DNA of 64,000 nucleotides from Verrucomicrobiaceae bacterium (GTDB lineage Bacteria; Verrucomicrobiota; Verrucomicrobiia; Verrucomicrobiales; Verrucomicrobiaceae), in contig JABTUN010000001.1 in the NCBI GenBank assembly GCA_015075365.1, forward strand, positions 620,001-684,000, read 5' to 3'. The position numbers and the translations under genes were made by a program. How positions within the stretch are numbered: position 1 is the stretch's first letter; the number at the start of each line of letters is the position of its first letter. Shown here piece by piece: positions 28,868 through 38,482 of the stretch. The notes beneath the pieces are model-generated. The model saw only the letters and a list, made by a program, of their open reading frames with translations. It ran no database searches and was not told the DNA's origin.

Positions 28868-28987
28868 GCTCTCTCGCTTCGCCGTCATGGCTTGGCTGTC
28901 AAGGGACGGTCAAGGGCGGAGTTTCCGCCATTTGGGCGCATTTCGGGGTGGAAATTCTGCCTCGCATGCGTTGTTCGTCCCCATCCC

Positions 28988-30292
28988 ATGCGAATCCTCC
29001 ACCTCACCCCCGGCACCGGCAATTTCCACTGTGGAAGCTGCCTGCGCGACCATGCGCTCATCAAGGCACTGCGCGCGCGCGGCCATGACGCGCTCATGGC
29101 GCCGTTGTACCTGCCGCTGGTGACGGACAGGGAGTTTGGGGCCAAGGAGCTGCCGGTGCAGATCGGTGGCATCTCCCTCTACTTGCAGCAGAAATTCACC
29201 TGGTTTCATAAGCTGCCGCGATTTGTGCACCGCTGGCTCAACAGCCCGCAAAAGCTCCTCATGGCGGCAAAGCGCATGGGCATGACAAGCCCCAGGTCCC
29301 TCGGCGAGATGACTCTGGGCAGCCTGCTGGGCGCGGAGGGGCGCCAGTGGGGTGAATGGCGAAAACTCATCGAATGGATCCGTGGCGAGGGGCGCTTCGA
29401 TGCTGTCTCGCTCTCAAACAGCCTGCTCATGGGCCTGGCACCGACCATTCAAAAGGAACTGGGCATTCCCGTGGTGTGTTCCCTCCAGGGCGAGGACAGC
29501 TTTCTCGACACACTGCCTGACCCATATCGCGAGCAGTGCTGGGAGGCCATGCGGCAGAACGCGCGCAGCGTGCGCCGCTTTGTCGCACCGAGCCAGTTCT
29601 ACGCGGATGTCATGCGGGCGCGCCTCGACGCCGCGCCGGAGCAGATGCAGGTCATCCACAATGGCATCGAGGCCACCAGTTTCACCACCGCCGCGCCGGA
29701 CCCGAACTGGCCCACGATCGGCTACTTCGCACGCATGATCCACGGCAAGGGCCTGACCACCCTCGTGGATGCTTTCATCCTGCTGGTGAAGCGCAACCGC
29801 GTGCCGCGTCTGAAACTGCTCGTCGGCGGGGCCAAAACGCCCGTGGACGAGAAATACATCGCCGGATTGCAGGAGAAACTTCGGCAGGCCGGCTGCGCCG
29901 AACGCGTCGAGTGGCGGCCAAATGTCGATTTCAAGGACAAGGTCCACTTCTTCCGTGATCTGACCGTCTTTAGCGTGCCTGCGACCTATGGCGAGGCCTT
30001 CGGTCTCTACGTCATCGAGGCCATTGCCAGCGGTGTGCCGGTCGTGCAGCCGCGCCACGGTGCCTTCCCCGAACTCATTGAGGCCACCGGTGGCGGCATC
30101 TTGTGCGAGCCTGACAGCGTCGAATCCCTGGCCGACGCGCTCGAATCCCTGCTTCTCGACAGCGAACGCTGCGATCAGCTCGTCAAAACCGGGATGAGCC
30201 GGGTACGCTCGGAGTTTACCTCCGTCCGCATGGCGGAGAAGTTCGAGACCCTGCTGCGCGACATGCTCCAGGACGGTGCCGCCGGCTCATGA
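28988..30292 (+). CDS. Glycosyltransferase family 4 protein
   Basis: The 434-residue GT-B enzyme starts MRILHLTPGTGNFHCGSCLR. The C-terminal domain has IGYFARMIHGKGLTTLVDAF and the E-x7-E donor-site motif GEAFGLYVIEAIASG, both family 4 features. The N-terminal CGSCLRDHALIKALRARGHD is seen in GT4 proteins of related phyla. The transferred sugar and acceptor cannot be read; cell envelope or polysaccharide synthesis is likely. ATG 28988 begins the homology; a much longer frame runs antisense through uvrB and is not real. Its 3' end overlaps the convergent PEP-CTERM gene by 77 bp. Confidence 0.85.
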   Translation: MRILHLTPGTGNFHCGSCLRDHALIKALRARGHDALMAPLYLPLVTDREFGAKELPVQIGGISLYLQQKFTWFHKLPRFVHRWLNSPQKLLMAAKRMGMTSPRSLGEMTLGSLLGAEGRQWGEWRKLIEWIRGEGRFDAVSLSNSLLMGLAPTIQKELGIPVVCSLQGEDSFLDTLPDPYREQCWEAMRQNARSVRRFVAPSQFYADVMRARLDAAPEQMQVIHNGIEATSFTTAAPDPNWPTIGYFARMIHGKGLTTLVDAFILLVKRNRVPRLKLLVGGAKTPVDEKYIAGLQEKLRQAGCAERVEWRPNVDFKDKVHFFRDLTVFSVPATYGEAFGLYVIEAIASGVPVVQPRHGAFPELIEATGGGILCEPDSVESLADALESLLLDSERCDQLVKTGMSRVRSEFTSVRMAEKFETLLRDMLQDGAAGS

Positions 30293-32447
30293 GCCAACCG
30301 AGACCCGCCGCCAGCAAGACGGCGCGCTTTGGCTCCGGGATCACGGTGATGGCAATGGTGCCGTTTGTCGTGAAGAGGGACGTGTCCCAGACCCACGATG
30401 GATCAAAACCGGCCGTGCTGAGATTGAGCAGGCTGGTGCTCAGGCCCGTGACACCGCTCCAATCGAGCAGATCGAATCCATGGCCTGCACCAGGGGTATA
30501 GCCACCGGAGAAAACGACACTGATGCTGCCCGGGGCCATGGCAGAAAAGTCGAGCGTTCCTGTGCCGGTCGCGGCCAGGTTGATCTTGTCGTTGCTGCCA
30601 TTGCCAAAGAGCTCAAACACGATGCTGCTGGTGTTTTGGAAAGTCACATTGCCATCCACGGGCGTGAACGTGAGCGTGCCAGCGGAGCCGGAGACTCCCG
30701 GAGCCACGCTGCCACCCAGGATGACGCTGTTGCCCCCTGTCGGGGCGATGGCGCCCGTGCCGCCAAGCGTCGTGCCGGCAGCGGTCACGAGCCCGCCGGT
30801 GCCGGTGGCGGAGCCGGAAGTATTGGTGACGATGAGCGCGCCGGCACTCACGGTTGTTCCGCCAGAGTAAGTGTTTGAATTGCCCAGTGTCGTCGAGCCC
30901 GATCCCGCCTGGGTGACGATGCCAGTGCCGCTGATCAAATTGGTCAAACTGAAGGCATTGCTTCGATTGATGCGCAGCGCGGCATTGTTCACGATCTCCC
31001 CGGAACCCGCCGCCCCGGTGGTGCTGCCGTTCAAGGACCCAAGCTGCAGCGTGCCTGCGGAGATAATCGTTCTGCCGCTGAATCCGGCGTTGTTGTTCTC
31101 GATGCGCACCATGCCGGAGCCGGACTTGGTGACATCATGTACGCCGGTGATACCGCCGGTGAGACGCATGGCAAAGCCATCGGCCGCATCACTGCGCAGT
31201 GTGAGCGCGTCATTCAGCATGATGCCGCCGCTGAAATTGCCGCTGAAGTCCGCCGTGCTTGTATAGCCCAAGGTCAGCGTGCCGCCGCTGCCTCCCGCCA
31301 CGATGATGTCATTCGCAAGCGTCCAGCCACCGAGGTAGTTCAGCAGGGAGGCATCTCCTCCACCGGCGGAGCCCAGTGTCACCGTGCCCGTGCCGAGCGA
31401 GCCCGTACGGCCAAACTCCAGCGTGCCAGACGCCACGGTGGTCCCGCCGCCATAGGTGTTCGTGGCGCTGATGCGCAGGATGCCCGGCCCCTGTTTCGTG
31501 AGGGCGGCCGCGCCGCTCATCACGTTGAAGAAGGAGGTCGTGACGTTGGTGGTCACCGTGGTGTCCGCCAGCAGCGTGATGGTGGCGGGCGTGTCGAGTG
31601 TCTCGCCCGTGCCCGAGCCACTGCTGGAGTTGAACACCAGCGCCCCGGTGTAAGTGGAGGCAGCCCCAAAAGTCACCGCCCCGGCCAGGGTGAGGTTGTT
31701 TTGCAGCGTGCGCTGCCCGCTGCCGCCGGAGACGAGCGCCGCCCCGTTTTGCATGGCCAGCGTGCCTGTGCCCGCCTGCCCGCTGGCCAAAACACCGCCG
31801 CTGACGGTGCTGGACGCGGAGCTTGACTGCGTGGCCGCGCCGATGCGCAGCGTGCTCCCGTTTTGCACCGTCACGCCACCCGTGAATGTGTTGGGCGCGT
31901 TCAGGCCCACCGTGCCCAGGCCGGCCATGGCAACTCCAAAGCCGCCGCTGACCACCACGCCCGAGTTGAATTGCAGATACGAGCCAGCGGAGGTGGTGAA
32001 TGTGTTGTCCGCGCCGAGCACGACGGACAGCGCACCGTTGTTGCCCCGAAACGCCACGGTGGTGCCCGTGTTTTGCAGGGTGACCCCGGTGTGCAGCGTC
32101 AGCGTGCGCGCGGTGCTCCCGCTTCCGTTGGTGTCCACGTTCAGCGTCGAGGCGAGCACGTTGTTGATGTTGTCAAAGGTCACCAGCCCGAGAGTCCGGC
32201 TGGCGCTGATGGTCAGCGTTCCGATCGTCCCGGGATTGTTGCGGTTGTCGATCAGCACGTTGGAGTTGGACGCGTTGGGCGGCTGCGCGTCCCCGGCCCA
32301 ATTCTCGGCCGTCAGCCACGATGTGCCTCCTCCCGTGGGACCGCCGTCCCAGACCGTGGTTGTCTGCGCATGCATTGGCGCAGGCAGGATGAAATGGAAG
32401 GCCAGGAGCGCGGCCGCGGTGCAGGGAGCAGAAACACGAGACTTCAT
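30216..32447 (-). CDS. Secreted beta-strand-repeat protein with PEP-CTERM-like signal
   Basis: The 743-residue protein starts with a signal peptide (MKSRVSAPCTAAALLAFHF, cleavage near MHAQ). WDGGPTGGGTSWLTAENW, a cell-surface repeat opening, follows. The middle holds many autotransporter-associated beta-strand repeats such as GTGTLAMQNGAALVSGGSG and NTYSGGTTVSAGALIV, which should fold as a right-handed beta-helix. Near the end, VIPEPKRAVLLAAGLGWLM then SRRHRP is a PEP-CTERM sorting signal. The frame continues 17 more residues past the basic cluster, inside the antisense of the glycosyltransferase. It is probably exported and sorted by an exosortase-type system not visible here. Confidence 0.78.
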   Translation of the reverse strand: MKSRVSAPCTAAALLAFHFILPAPMHAQTTTVWDGGPTGGGTSWLTAENWAGDAQPPNASNSNVLIDNRNNPGTIGTLTISASRTLGLVTFDNINNVLASTLNVDTNGSGSTARTLTLHTGVTLQNTGTTVAFRGNNGALSVVLGADNTFTTSAGSYLQFNSGVVVSGGFGVAMAGLGTVGLNAPNTFTGGVTVQNGSTLRIGAATQSSSASSTVSGGVLASGQAGTGTLAMQNGAALVSGGSGQRTLQNNLTLAGAVTFGAASTYTGALVFNSSSGSGTGETLDTPATITLLADTTVTTNVTTSFFNVMSGAAALTKQGPGILRISATNTYGGGTTVASGTLEFGRTGSLGTGTVTLGSAGGGDASLLNYLGGWTLANDIIVAGGSGGTLTLGYTSTADFSGNFSGGIMLNDALTLRSDAADGFAMRLTGGITGVHDVTKSGSGMVRIENNNAGFSGRTIISAGTLQLGSLNGSTTGAAGSGEIVNNAALRINRSNAFSLTNLISGTGIVTQAGSGSTTLGNSNTYSGGTTVSAGALIVTNTSGSATGTGGLVTAAGTTLGGTGAIAPTGGNSVILGGSVAPGVSGSAGTLTFTPVDGNVTFQNTSSIVFELFGNGSNDKINLAATGTGTLDFSAMAPGSISVVFSGGYTPGAGHGFDLLDWSGVTGLSTSLLNLSTAGFDPSWVWDTSLFTTNGTIAITVIPEPKRAVLLAAGLGWLMSRRHRPGACRAAGSRTSPPCGRR

Positions 32448-32667
32448 GAGCGTGGAGTTCCCGCGTCATCGCCAGTGGACGATTTCGCAGACAGAACGGG
32501 GGATTTGTTTTTTGAGGGGTAGGGGAGCCTGCCTGCGATGCAGTTTTTGTGCCCATCTCCAGCTCTCCATGTCACAAAAATGAGTGATGCCCCTCGTGAC
32601 ACGACTCCTGGCTTTTTGCGTTCCCGCCTTGAGGCGTGGTTGGTCATGTGGCAGATGACCTTTCCCC

Positions 32668-33558
32668 ATGCCGATCCCGGTCATTCTGAATCCCGCCGCC
32701 CGCAGCGCGAAGGCCGCCTCATTGGAAAGTGCCATCCGCCAGCTCTCCCCGGAGCCGGAACTGCACCTGACGAAAGGTCCCGGTGACGCGGCGGCCATCG
32801 CTGAGCGGCTGGCATCGGAGGGACATGAGCTCGTCGTGGCCGGCGGCGGGGACGGCACCATGAACGAAGTGCTGCAAGGAGTCTGCCGCGCCAATGCACG
32901 CCGCAGTCCGGGGGAGCGGCACACGGCGCTCGGCGTGCTGCCGTTGGGGACGATGAATGTGTTCTCGGTGGAGCTGAAACTGCCGGGCAGGGACATCGCG
33001 GAGTGCTGGCGCCGCATCACGGCGGGCACGCGGAGCCAGATCGACCTGTGGACGGCCAACGAGCACTACTTCGTGCAGCTCGGCGGCGCGGGCCTCGACG
33101 CGCAGATCGTGCAGGAGACATCCTGGGAGCAGAAGAAGAAGTTCGGACCGCTGAGCTATGTGATGAGCGCCATGAACGTGCTGCTGCGCCCTCCGCCCAC
33201 GCTCAGCGTGCGGATGGACGGCCGCGCCCCGCTGCTGGGCACGGTGGTGCTGATCGGCAACGGACGGCACTACGGCGGCCCGTTCCCGCTGTTCCGCGAC
33301 GCCGTGAACACGGACGGCAAACTGGACCTGATCATCTTCCGCGGGCTGGGCGGCATGGAGTTCCTGCAATTGCTGCGCGGCATGCTGCTCGACGGCTACC
33401 ACGAATGCGAATACCTGGATTACATCCAGGCGGAGGAGTTCACCGTGGAAACGGATGCCGCCGACCTGCCTGTGGAGCTGGATGGCGAGCTCGTGGCCGG
33501 CCTGGGGCCGCGCGTGACGATCCGCCGCGCACCGGCGCGCCTGAGCGTGGCCGCGTGA
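32668..33558 (+). CDS. Diacylglycerol kinase family lipid kinase
   Basis: The 296-residue protein has the DAGK catalytic domain: N-terminal MPIPVILNPAARSAK, the nucleotide-binding GGGDGTMNEVLQG and the LGVLPLGTMNVFS loop. The last differs from the common GTGND form but is seen in related proteins. The C-terminal beta-sandwich (LDLIIFRGLGG, TDAADLPVELDGE) matches the YegS/DgkB class. By family it phosphorylates a diacylglycerol-like or sphingosine-like lipid. No membrane segment is present. About 220 bp of non-coding DNA separates it from the divergent PEP-CTERM gene; I see no clear gene or terminator there. Confidence 0.82.
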   Translation: MPIPVILNPAARSAKAASLESAIRQLSPEPELHLTKGPGDAAAIAERLASEGHELVVAGGGDGTMNEVLQGVCRANARRSPGERHTALGVLPLGTMNVFSVELKLPGRDIAECWRRITAGTRSQIDLWTANEHYFVQLGGAGLDAQIVQETSWEQKKKFGPLSYVMSAMNVLLRPPPTLSVRMDGRAPLLGTVVLIGNGRHYGGPFPLFRDAVNTDGKLDLIIFRGLGGMEFLQLLRGMLLDGYHECEYLDYIQAEEFTVETDAADLPVELDGELVAGLGPRVTIRRAPARLSVAA

Positions 33559-33568
33559 CCGCCGCGCA

Positions 33569-33609
33569 GTGACGTCACCCGGCGTGGATTTACAGCGCCT
33601 TTACAGCGC
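33569..33609. repeat. Palindrome and tandem 11-bp repeat upstream of the toroid protein gene
   Basis: GTGACGTCAC (33569-33578) is a perfect 10-bp palindrome. TTTACAGCGC follows twice, at 33589-33598 and 33600-33609, spaced 11 bp, about one helical turn. The set lies 47-87 bp before ATG 33656 and could be a regulator binding site. Confidence 0.35.
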
Positions 33610-33655
33610 AGGGTGGTCCGGGGCGCATCATGCGGGTGCCAGTTGGCATCCGCTT

Positions 33656-34969
33656 ATGAAAACACAATCCCTGTTCATTCCTGTTCTTGGTCTCGCGCTG
33701 GCCGGTGCCAGCGGCCTCGTCCATGCTGAAAAAGCACCACCTCCTCCGCAAGCCGGCAAAGCACACGCGGCACCCGCCGATCTTCCTCCACCGCTCTCTC
33801 CTGAAAAGGCGGTGAAGGCCGGGCTCGATTACTTGCTCAGCCAGCAGCACGACAATGGCGGCTGGGGGCAGGGCGGCGGCTGGCGGCAGAACGTGGAGGA
33901 CCAGCAGGGCCGCGGCGCTCGTGTCGAGGGTGATCAGGTCAAGGATCCGCCTGATCTCGGCAACACCTGCGTCAGCCTCATGGCGCTGCTCCGCGCGGGC
34001 CACAGCCCCGTCGGCGGCGGGCATCAGGAGGCCGCTCAAAAAGCCTTCAAATTCATCTGCGCGGAGGTGGACAAGGCGGATGTGGACTCGCTCTTTGTCA
34101 CCAGCGTGCGTGACACGCAGCTCCAGTCCAAGATCGGCACCTATGTGGACACCTTCCTGGCCGCCTGGGTGCTGTCCGAGCTCAAGGGCCACGTCGATGA
34201 CAAGGACGAGCCCCGACGCGCCGCCCTGCTCGACAAGGTCATCCAGAAGATGGAGCGTCACCAGGAGGGCGACGGCTCCTTCGCCGGAAACCAAGGCTGG
34301 GCCGCCGTGCTCTCCCAGGGACTTTGCAGCAAGGCCTTCAACCGCGCCGCCCAGAACGGCGCCAAGGTCAGCCAGAGCGCGCTCGACAAAGACCAGGGGC
34401 AGAACATCGCGGGAGTGGACCTCCAGCAGGGATTCACCGCCGCCGCTGCCGCGCCAGCGCCCGGAAAACCCTCGGACGCGGGAATCAGCATCTACCGCGA
34501 ATCCTCCAAGCTCGGCGGCTTGATGGAAAACAGCCGCACCAACGCAATCCGCCGCGGGAAAGCCGAAAAAGTCCTCGAACAGCCCGATGCGCCCGCGGAG
34601 GAGAAGGCAAAGGCCAAGGCTGATCTTGAAAAAATCGCCAACGATGATGCCGCCAGGGATGCCGCGGCCAAAAGCGTCCTGAGCAGGCTCGCGGACGAGC
34701 GGTACGTCGCCGGATTTGGCAACAACGGCGGCGAAGAATTCCTCAGCTACATGAACCTGGCGGAGATGATGCACGAGAAAGGCGGCGAGGACTGGAAGAA
34801 GTGGCGGGAGTCGATGATCCAGACGCTCACCACCGCGCAAAACGCTGACGGCTCCTGGTCAGGCCATCACTGCATCACCGGGCGCACCTTCTGCACCTCC
34901 ACCGCGCTGCTGACGCTCACCGTGGAGCGCCTCTCCGCCCCGAAAGCGGTCGAGGTCACGACCAACTGA
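33656..34969 (+). CDS. Secreted prenyltransferase/squalene-oxidase-repeat (alpha/alpha toroid) protein
   Basis: The 437-residue protein has a signal peptide (MKTQSLFIPVLGLALAGAS, cleavage near VHAE) and a Pro/Ala-rich linker. It then has a toroid domain with YLLSQQHDNGGWGQGG at the start and QNADGSWSGHHCITGRTFCTSTALL at the end (both as location only). No DxDD cyclase acid motif is visible, so enzyme activity is doubtful. A Lys/Glu/Ala-rich insertion sits near residues 300-350. Related repeat proteins are frequent in Planctomycetes and Verrucomicrobia without known role. ATG 33656 is chosen because a start at 33569 would bury the signal peptide. Confidence 0.72.
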   Translation: MKTQSLFIPVLGLALAGASGLVHAEKAPPPPQAGKAHAAPADLPPPLSPEKAVKAGLDYLLSQQHDNGGWGQGGGWRQNVEDQQGRGARVEGDQVKDPPDLGNTCVSLMALLRAGHSPVGGGHQEAAQKAFKFICAEVDKADVDSLFVTSVRDTQLQSKIGTYVDTFLAAWVLSELKGHVDDKDEPRRAALLDKVIQKMERHQEGDGSFAGNQGWAAVLSQGLCSKAFNRAAQNGAKVSQSALDKDQGQNIAGVDLQQGFTAAAAAPAPGKPSDAGISIYRESSKLGGLMENSRTNAIRRGKAEKVLEQPDAPAEEKAKAKADLEKIANDDAARDAAAKSVLSRLADERYVAGFGNNGGEEFLSYMNLAEMMHEKGGEDWKKWRESMIQTLTTAQNADGSWSGHHCITGRTFCTSTALLTLTVERLSAPKAVEVTTN

Positions 34970-35085
34970 TCTCGAACGCCGGCGAGCCCTGACCGGTTAT
35001 CAGCCCGGATGTCTCACACCTGCGCTGGAGTGAAGTGCTCAGTTCTCAGTCCGCAGCTTTTGCCAGGAGGCGTAAGGGATGCGGG

Positions 35086-37236
35086 TCAGTTCTGCGAGAC
35101 CTTTTTCCCGCCGTCGAGAAGCTTCTGGAGGTTGGGATCGGGCTTCACGCCTTTTTTGATGGCCTGGTCGTACTCGGCGCGGGCCTTGTCCCACTGCGGC
35201 GGGTCCCAGGTGGCATAGAGCACGGCGAGATTGAAATGCGCGTCTCCATAACCCGGATCAATGGCGAGGGTGGTCTTGAACTCGCGCTCGGCGCGGTCCA
35301 GCAGGCTGAGCTTGGTGGCGATGATGCCGAGGTAGTGGCGTGCGCTGGCGTTTTTCGGCTGCTTGTCGAGGCTCTTCTCAAAAAGGGTCATGCTGTCCTT
35401 CCACCGCTCCTGCTTAAAGTAGGTGACGGCCAGGGCGTAGGCGGCGGAGTCGTTGTCCGGCTCGAAGGCCATGGCCTTTTGCAGCGCGGCCTCCGACTCC
35501 TCGTATTTGGCGGACCGCTGGTGTGTCATGCCGAGGCCGATGAGCGCGTTGATGTTCTTCGGCTCGGCACGGATGGCATCCTCGTAGAGACGGGCAGCGC
35601 TGGCGAAATCACGGGCGGTGTAGGCCTCGCTGGCGCGCACCAGCAGCGCGCTAACACTGCCGGGGGCGGGCTGGGCGGCCATGGCGGCGTCCTTGGACAC
35701 GGCGGCGTCTGGCTTGGCGCTGGCGGCGATGAGGGTGGCCTGCACGCCGTTGGAGCCGATGAGCTCCCGTGCGGCGGGATCCTTGAATAGCTTCTCCTCC
35801 TCCGGGCTGAGGGTCATGCGGGCGTTTTTGAGCTCCTCGACCTGTTTGATGAGGTCGGCGGAGGCGTTTTCCATCTTCGACAGCTCGGCAATGATGAGGT
35901 CCTTGGCGGTCTGCTGGCGGTTTTGCAGGCGGAGCTGGCGCATGATGATGTTGCGCAGCATTTCGTTCTCCTGGGTCACGATGGCGTTGGCCTCGCCCGG
36001 CGCGCCTGCGGGCATTTCCTTCAATTCCTTGAGCTGCCGGGTCAAATCGGCCACCTGCGTCTGATACTGCGCGCTTTCCTGCCTCAGCGTGGCCAGCTGG
36101 CCCTGCAGCGTGGTCAGATCACCGCGCAGCTTCACGATTTCCTGGTCCTTGCGGGTGACGTCGGCCTTGAGGGTCTCAACCTGCTTTTGCGCGTCGGCCA
36201 GATCCTTTTTGAGGCGTTCATTTTCCTCGATGAGCTTCTTCATGCTGCCGCCGGCGGACTTTTTGTTGAGATCGTCCACCTGCGCCTGCATGCCGAGCGC
36301 CTTGGCGTTGGCGGCGTCCCGCTCCTTGATGGCGGTGTCACGCGCCTGCATGGCGTCGTTGCGTTCCGTGACGAGTTTGTCACGCTCGGCGGTGAGCTTG
36401 TCGCGCTCCTGCTGGAGGCTGCTCATGCTGAGGTTCACTGTGGCGAGTTTTTCAGAGGCTTCCTTGGCGGCCTGCTCGGCGGCGGCGAGCTTTTTGGCGT
36501 TTTGCTGGATCTGGAAATCCAGATCGACCTTTTCCCGCTTCAAGGCGTCCATCTGGGAGGTGGCGGCGCGGCCGGCCTCGACCTCCTTTTGCATGGAAAA
36601 GATCGCCTGCTCCAAGGCTTGGGATTTTTTGGTGAGGTCCTGGTTCGCATTGGTCACGCGCGTCATCTCGCCCGCGGCCCAGTCGTGCCATTGTCCCCAC
36701 TTGTTGAGATCGACCATGAGATTGGCCTTTTCCGCCTCCAGTTGCAGCATTTTGGCGCGCATCTGGTTTTCCCAGTTGCGCAGCACGTCCCCCAGGCTGG
36801 GCACCTCGCCCGTGGGCGCGGCGGCGGTGCCGGTGCCCGGGGCGGCCAGCGGTGCGGCGCTGGAGGCCGGTGCCTGCGGCACGGGGGCGGGAGCTGGTGC
36901 CGTTGCGGCCATGGCGGCAGCCTTGTCTTTCGCCTGGGCACCCTCCAGGCGGGCGATGGCGGCCTGGATCTTCTGCTGGCGGTTCGTGCGCATCTCCACC
37001 TCGTAGGACGGATAGTTCTTGGCGATGCGCTCCATGATCTCGCCAGCCTCCTTGAACTTCGCCAGCGCCAGGTCGGCGGCCCCGCTGCTTTCCAGTCGCA
37101 TGGCCTCGTTGTTCAGGACATAGCCGCGCAGGTAAAGGTCAGAGACCTCCGGCACGGTGGCGGTCTGGGCATGCAGCACGGGCGCGACGGACAGCGGCGC
37201 GGAGGCGAGCACGAGAGCGGTGAGGAGTCTCTTCAT
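35086..37236 (-). CDS. Periplasmic coiled-coil and tetratricopeptide repeat protein
   Basis: From ATG 37236 the 716-residue protein has a signal peptide (MKRLLTALVLASAPLSVAP, cleavage near LHAQ). A short helical domain and an Ala/Pro-rich linker (about 110-145) follow. A coiled coil spans roughly residues 150-480, full of Lys, Glu and Gln heptads (RDKLTAERDKLVTERND). At least four TPR units end the protein (INALIGLGMTHQRSAKYEES, ASARHYLGIIATKLSLLDRA). Such proteins act as scaffolds in the periplasm or envelope; no catalytic motif is seen. A longer upstream frame runs through the divergent aminotransferase region and lacks the signal peptide. The gap at 34970-35085 downstream shows no gene. 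Confidence 0.8.
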   Translation of the reverse strand: MKRLLTALVLASAPLSVAPVLHAQTATVPEVSDLYLRGYVLNNEAMRLESSGAADLALAKFKEAGEIMERIAKNYPSYEVEMRTNRQQKIQAAIARLEGAQAKDKAAAMAATAPAPAPVPQAPASSAAPLAAPGTGTAAAPTGEVPSLGDVLRNWENQMRAKMLQLEAEKANLMVDLNKWGQWHDWAAGEMTRVTNANQDLTKKSQALEQAIFSMQKEVEAGRAATSQMDALKREKVDLDFQIQQNAKKLAAAEQAAKEASEKLATVNLSMSSLQQERDKLTAERDKLVTERNDAMQARDTAIKERDAANAKALGMQAQVDDLNKKSAGGSMKKLIEENERLKKDLADAQKQVETLKADVTRKDQEIVKLRGDLTTLQGQLATLRQESAQYQTQVADLTRQLKELKEMPAGAPGEANAIVTQENEMLRNIIMRQLRLQNRQQTAKDLIIAELSKMENASADLIKQVEELKNARMTLSPEEEKLFKDPAARELIGSNGVQATLIAASAKPDAAVSKDAAMAAQPAPGSVSALLVRASEAYTARDFASAARLYEDAIRAEPKNINALIGLGMTHQRSAKYEESEAALQKAMAFEPDNDSAAYALAVTYFKQERWKDSMTLFEKSLDKQPKNASARHYLGIIATKLSLLDRAEREFKTTLAIDPGYGDAHFNLAVLYATWDPPQWDKARAEYDQAIKKGVKPDPNLQKLLDGGKKVSQN

Positions 37237-37371
37237 GGGCGGGTGGGGTTGAGGGGCGGCGAACTTACCGCCTGCGGGGATTTTTGGCAACGCTCTTGGC
37301 AGTGTGCTTTGTAAAGACTGCCTCAGGTGCCGCTGGCGGCCTGCGGAATGCCGTGTATGGCACGCGCCGCC

Positions 37372-38481
37372 ATGAACAACGCGCTCGACCACCTCCCTGA
37401 GATCCTCCTGCTCGGCCCCGGCCCGTCCTCGACCGCCCCGGAAGTCTATCAGGCGCTCTCCCGGCCCACGCTGGGCCATCTGGACCCCACGTTCATCGGC
37501 ATCATGGATGAGACCAAGAAGCTCATCCAGCAGGTGGCGCGGACAGCCAACGCCGTGACCTTCCCGGTCAGCGGCACAGGCTCCGCGGGCATGGAGACGG
37601 GCTTTGTGAATTTCATCGAGCCAGGGGACAGCGTGCTCATCCTGCAAAACGGCGTCTTCGGCACCCGAATGAAGGATGTGGCCCAGCGGCTCGGCGGCCA
37701 GGTCGATTCCGTGGACTTTGAGTGGGGCACGCCGGTGATCGTCAGCGCGGTCAAGGAGGCGCTGGAGAAGAAAAAGTATGATCTCGTGGCCGTCGTGCAT
37801 GCGGAGACCTCGACCGGCGTGGCCAACCCCGTCAGCGAGATTGCCCCGCTGGTGAAGGCCGCGGGCGCGCTGCTCCTCGTGGACGGCGTGACCAGCCTCG
37901 GCGGCATGCCGGTGACGCTCGACGCCTGGGGCGCGGACATTTTTTACAGCGGCACGCAGAAGTGCCTGGCCTGCCCGCCCGGGCTGGCACCCTTTAGCGC
38001 CAGCGAGGCCGCGGTGGCGCGCCTAAAGGCCCGCAAAACCAAGGTGCCGAACTGGTATCTCGACCTCTCGATGATCGTGAACTACTGGGAGGGTGCCAAA
38101 CGCGCCTACCACCACACCGCGCCGATCAACATGATCTACGGCCTCTACGCCGCCCTGCTGCGTGTGGTGACGGAGGGCCTGGAAAGCACCCACGCGCGCC
38201 ACACCGCCGCGCATGAGCAGCTCGTGGCCGGTTTGCAGAAAATGGGCCTCCAGATGCTCGTGCAGCCCGGCTCACGCCTGCCGATGCTCAACGCCGTCGT
38301 CGTGCCGGATGGCGTGGACGAGGCCGCGGTGCGCTCCCGCCTGCTCACGGAGCATCACATTGAGATTGGGGCCGGGCTCGGCCCTCTCGCAGGCAAAATC
38401 TGGCGCATCGGCCTGATGGGTTACAACGCGCGCCCGGACGTGGTGGACCGCGTGCTCGGCGCGCTCAAAAGCGTGCTGTGA
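37372..38481 (+). CDS. Alanine/serine-glyoxylate aminotransferase (class V)
   Basis: The 369-residue PLP enzyme starts [20 protein letters not shown] at ATG 37372. The frame could start at GTG 37327, but family members begin just before [20 protein letters not shown] holds the PLP-binding lysine, and [11 protein letters not shown] the PLP-contact Asp. [16 protein letters not shown] is a class V signature of the glyoxylate transaminase group. By family it converts glyoxylate to glycine using alanine or serine. This fits glycolate oxidation by the glcDEF cluster about 31 kb away, although the two are not in one operon. Its end lies 1 bp from the convergent outer-membrane gene. Confidence 0.85.
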   Translation: MNNALDHLPEILLLGPGPSSTAPEVYQALSRPTLGHLDPTFIGIMDETKKLIQQVARTANAVTFPVSGTGSAGMETGFVNFIEPGDSVLILQNGVFGTRMKDVAQRLGGQVDSVDFEWGTPVIVSAVKEALEKKKYDLVAVVHAETSTGVANPVSEIAPLVKAAGALLLVDGVTSLGGMPVTLDAWGADIFYSGTQKCLACPPGLAPFSASEAAVARLKARKTKVPNWYLDLSMIVNYWEGAKRAYHHTAPINMIYGLYAALLRVVTEGLESTHARHTAAHEQLVAGLQKMGLQMLVQPGSRLPMLNAVVVPDGVDEAAVRSRLLTEHHIEIGAGLGPLAGKIWRIGLMGYNARPDVVDRVLGALKSVL

Positions 38482-38482
38482 A

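Noticed and set aside
26852..28987. An N-terminal extension of about 712 codons on the glycosyltransferase
   Set aside because: The extension is antisense to uvrB; glycosyltransferase homology starts at ATG 28988.
35923..37314. A plus-strand frame of 463 codons
   Set aside because: It is antisense to the coiled-coil/TPR protein and is low-complexity in Leu, His and Gly.
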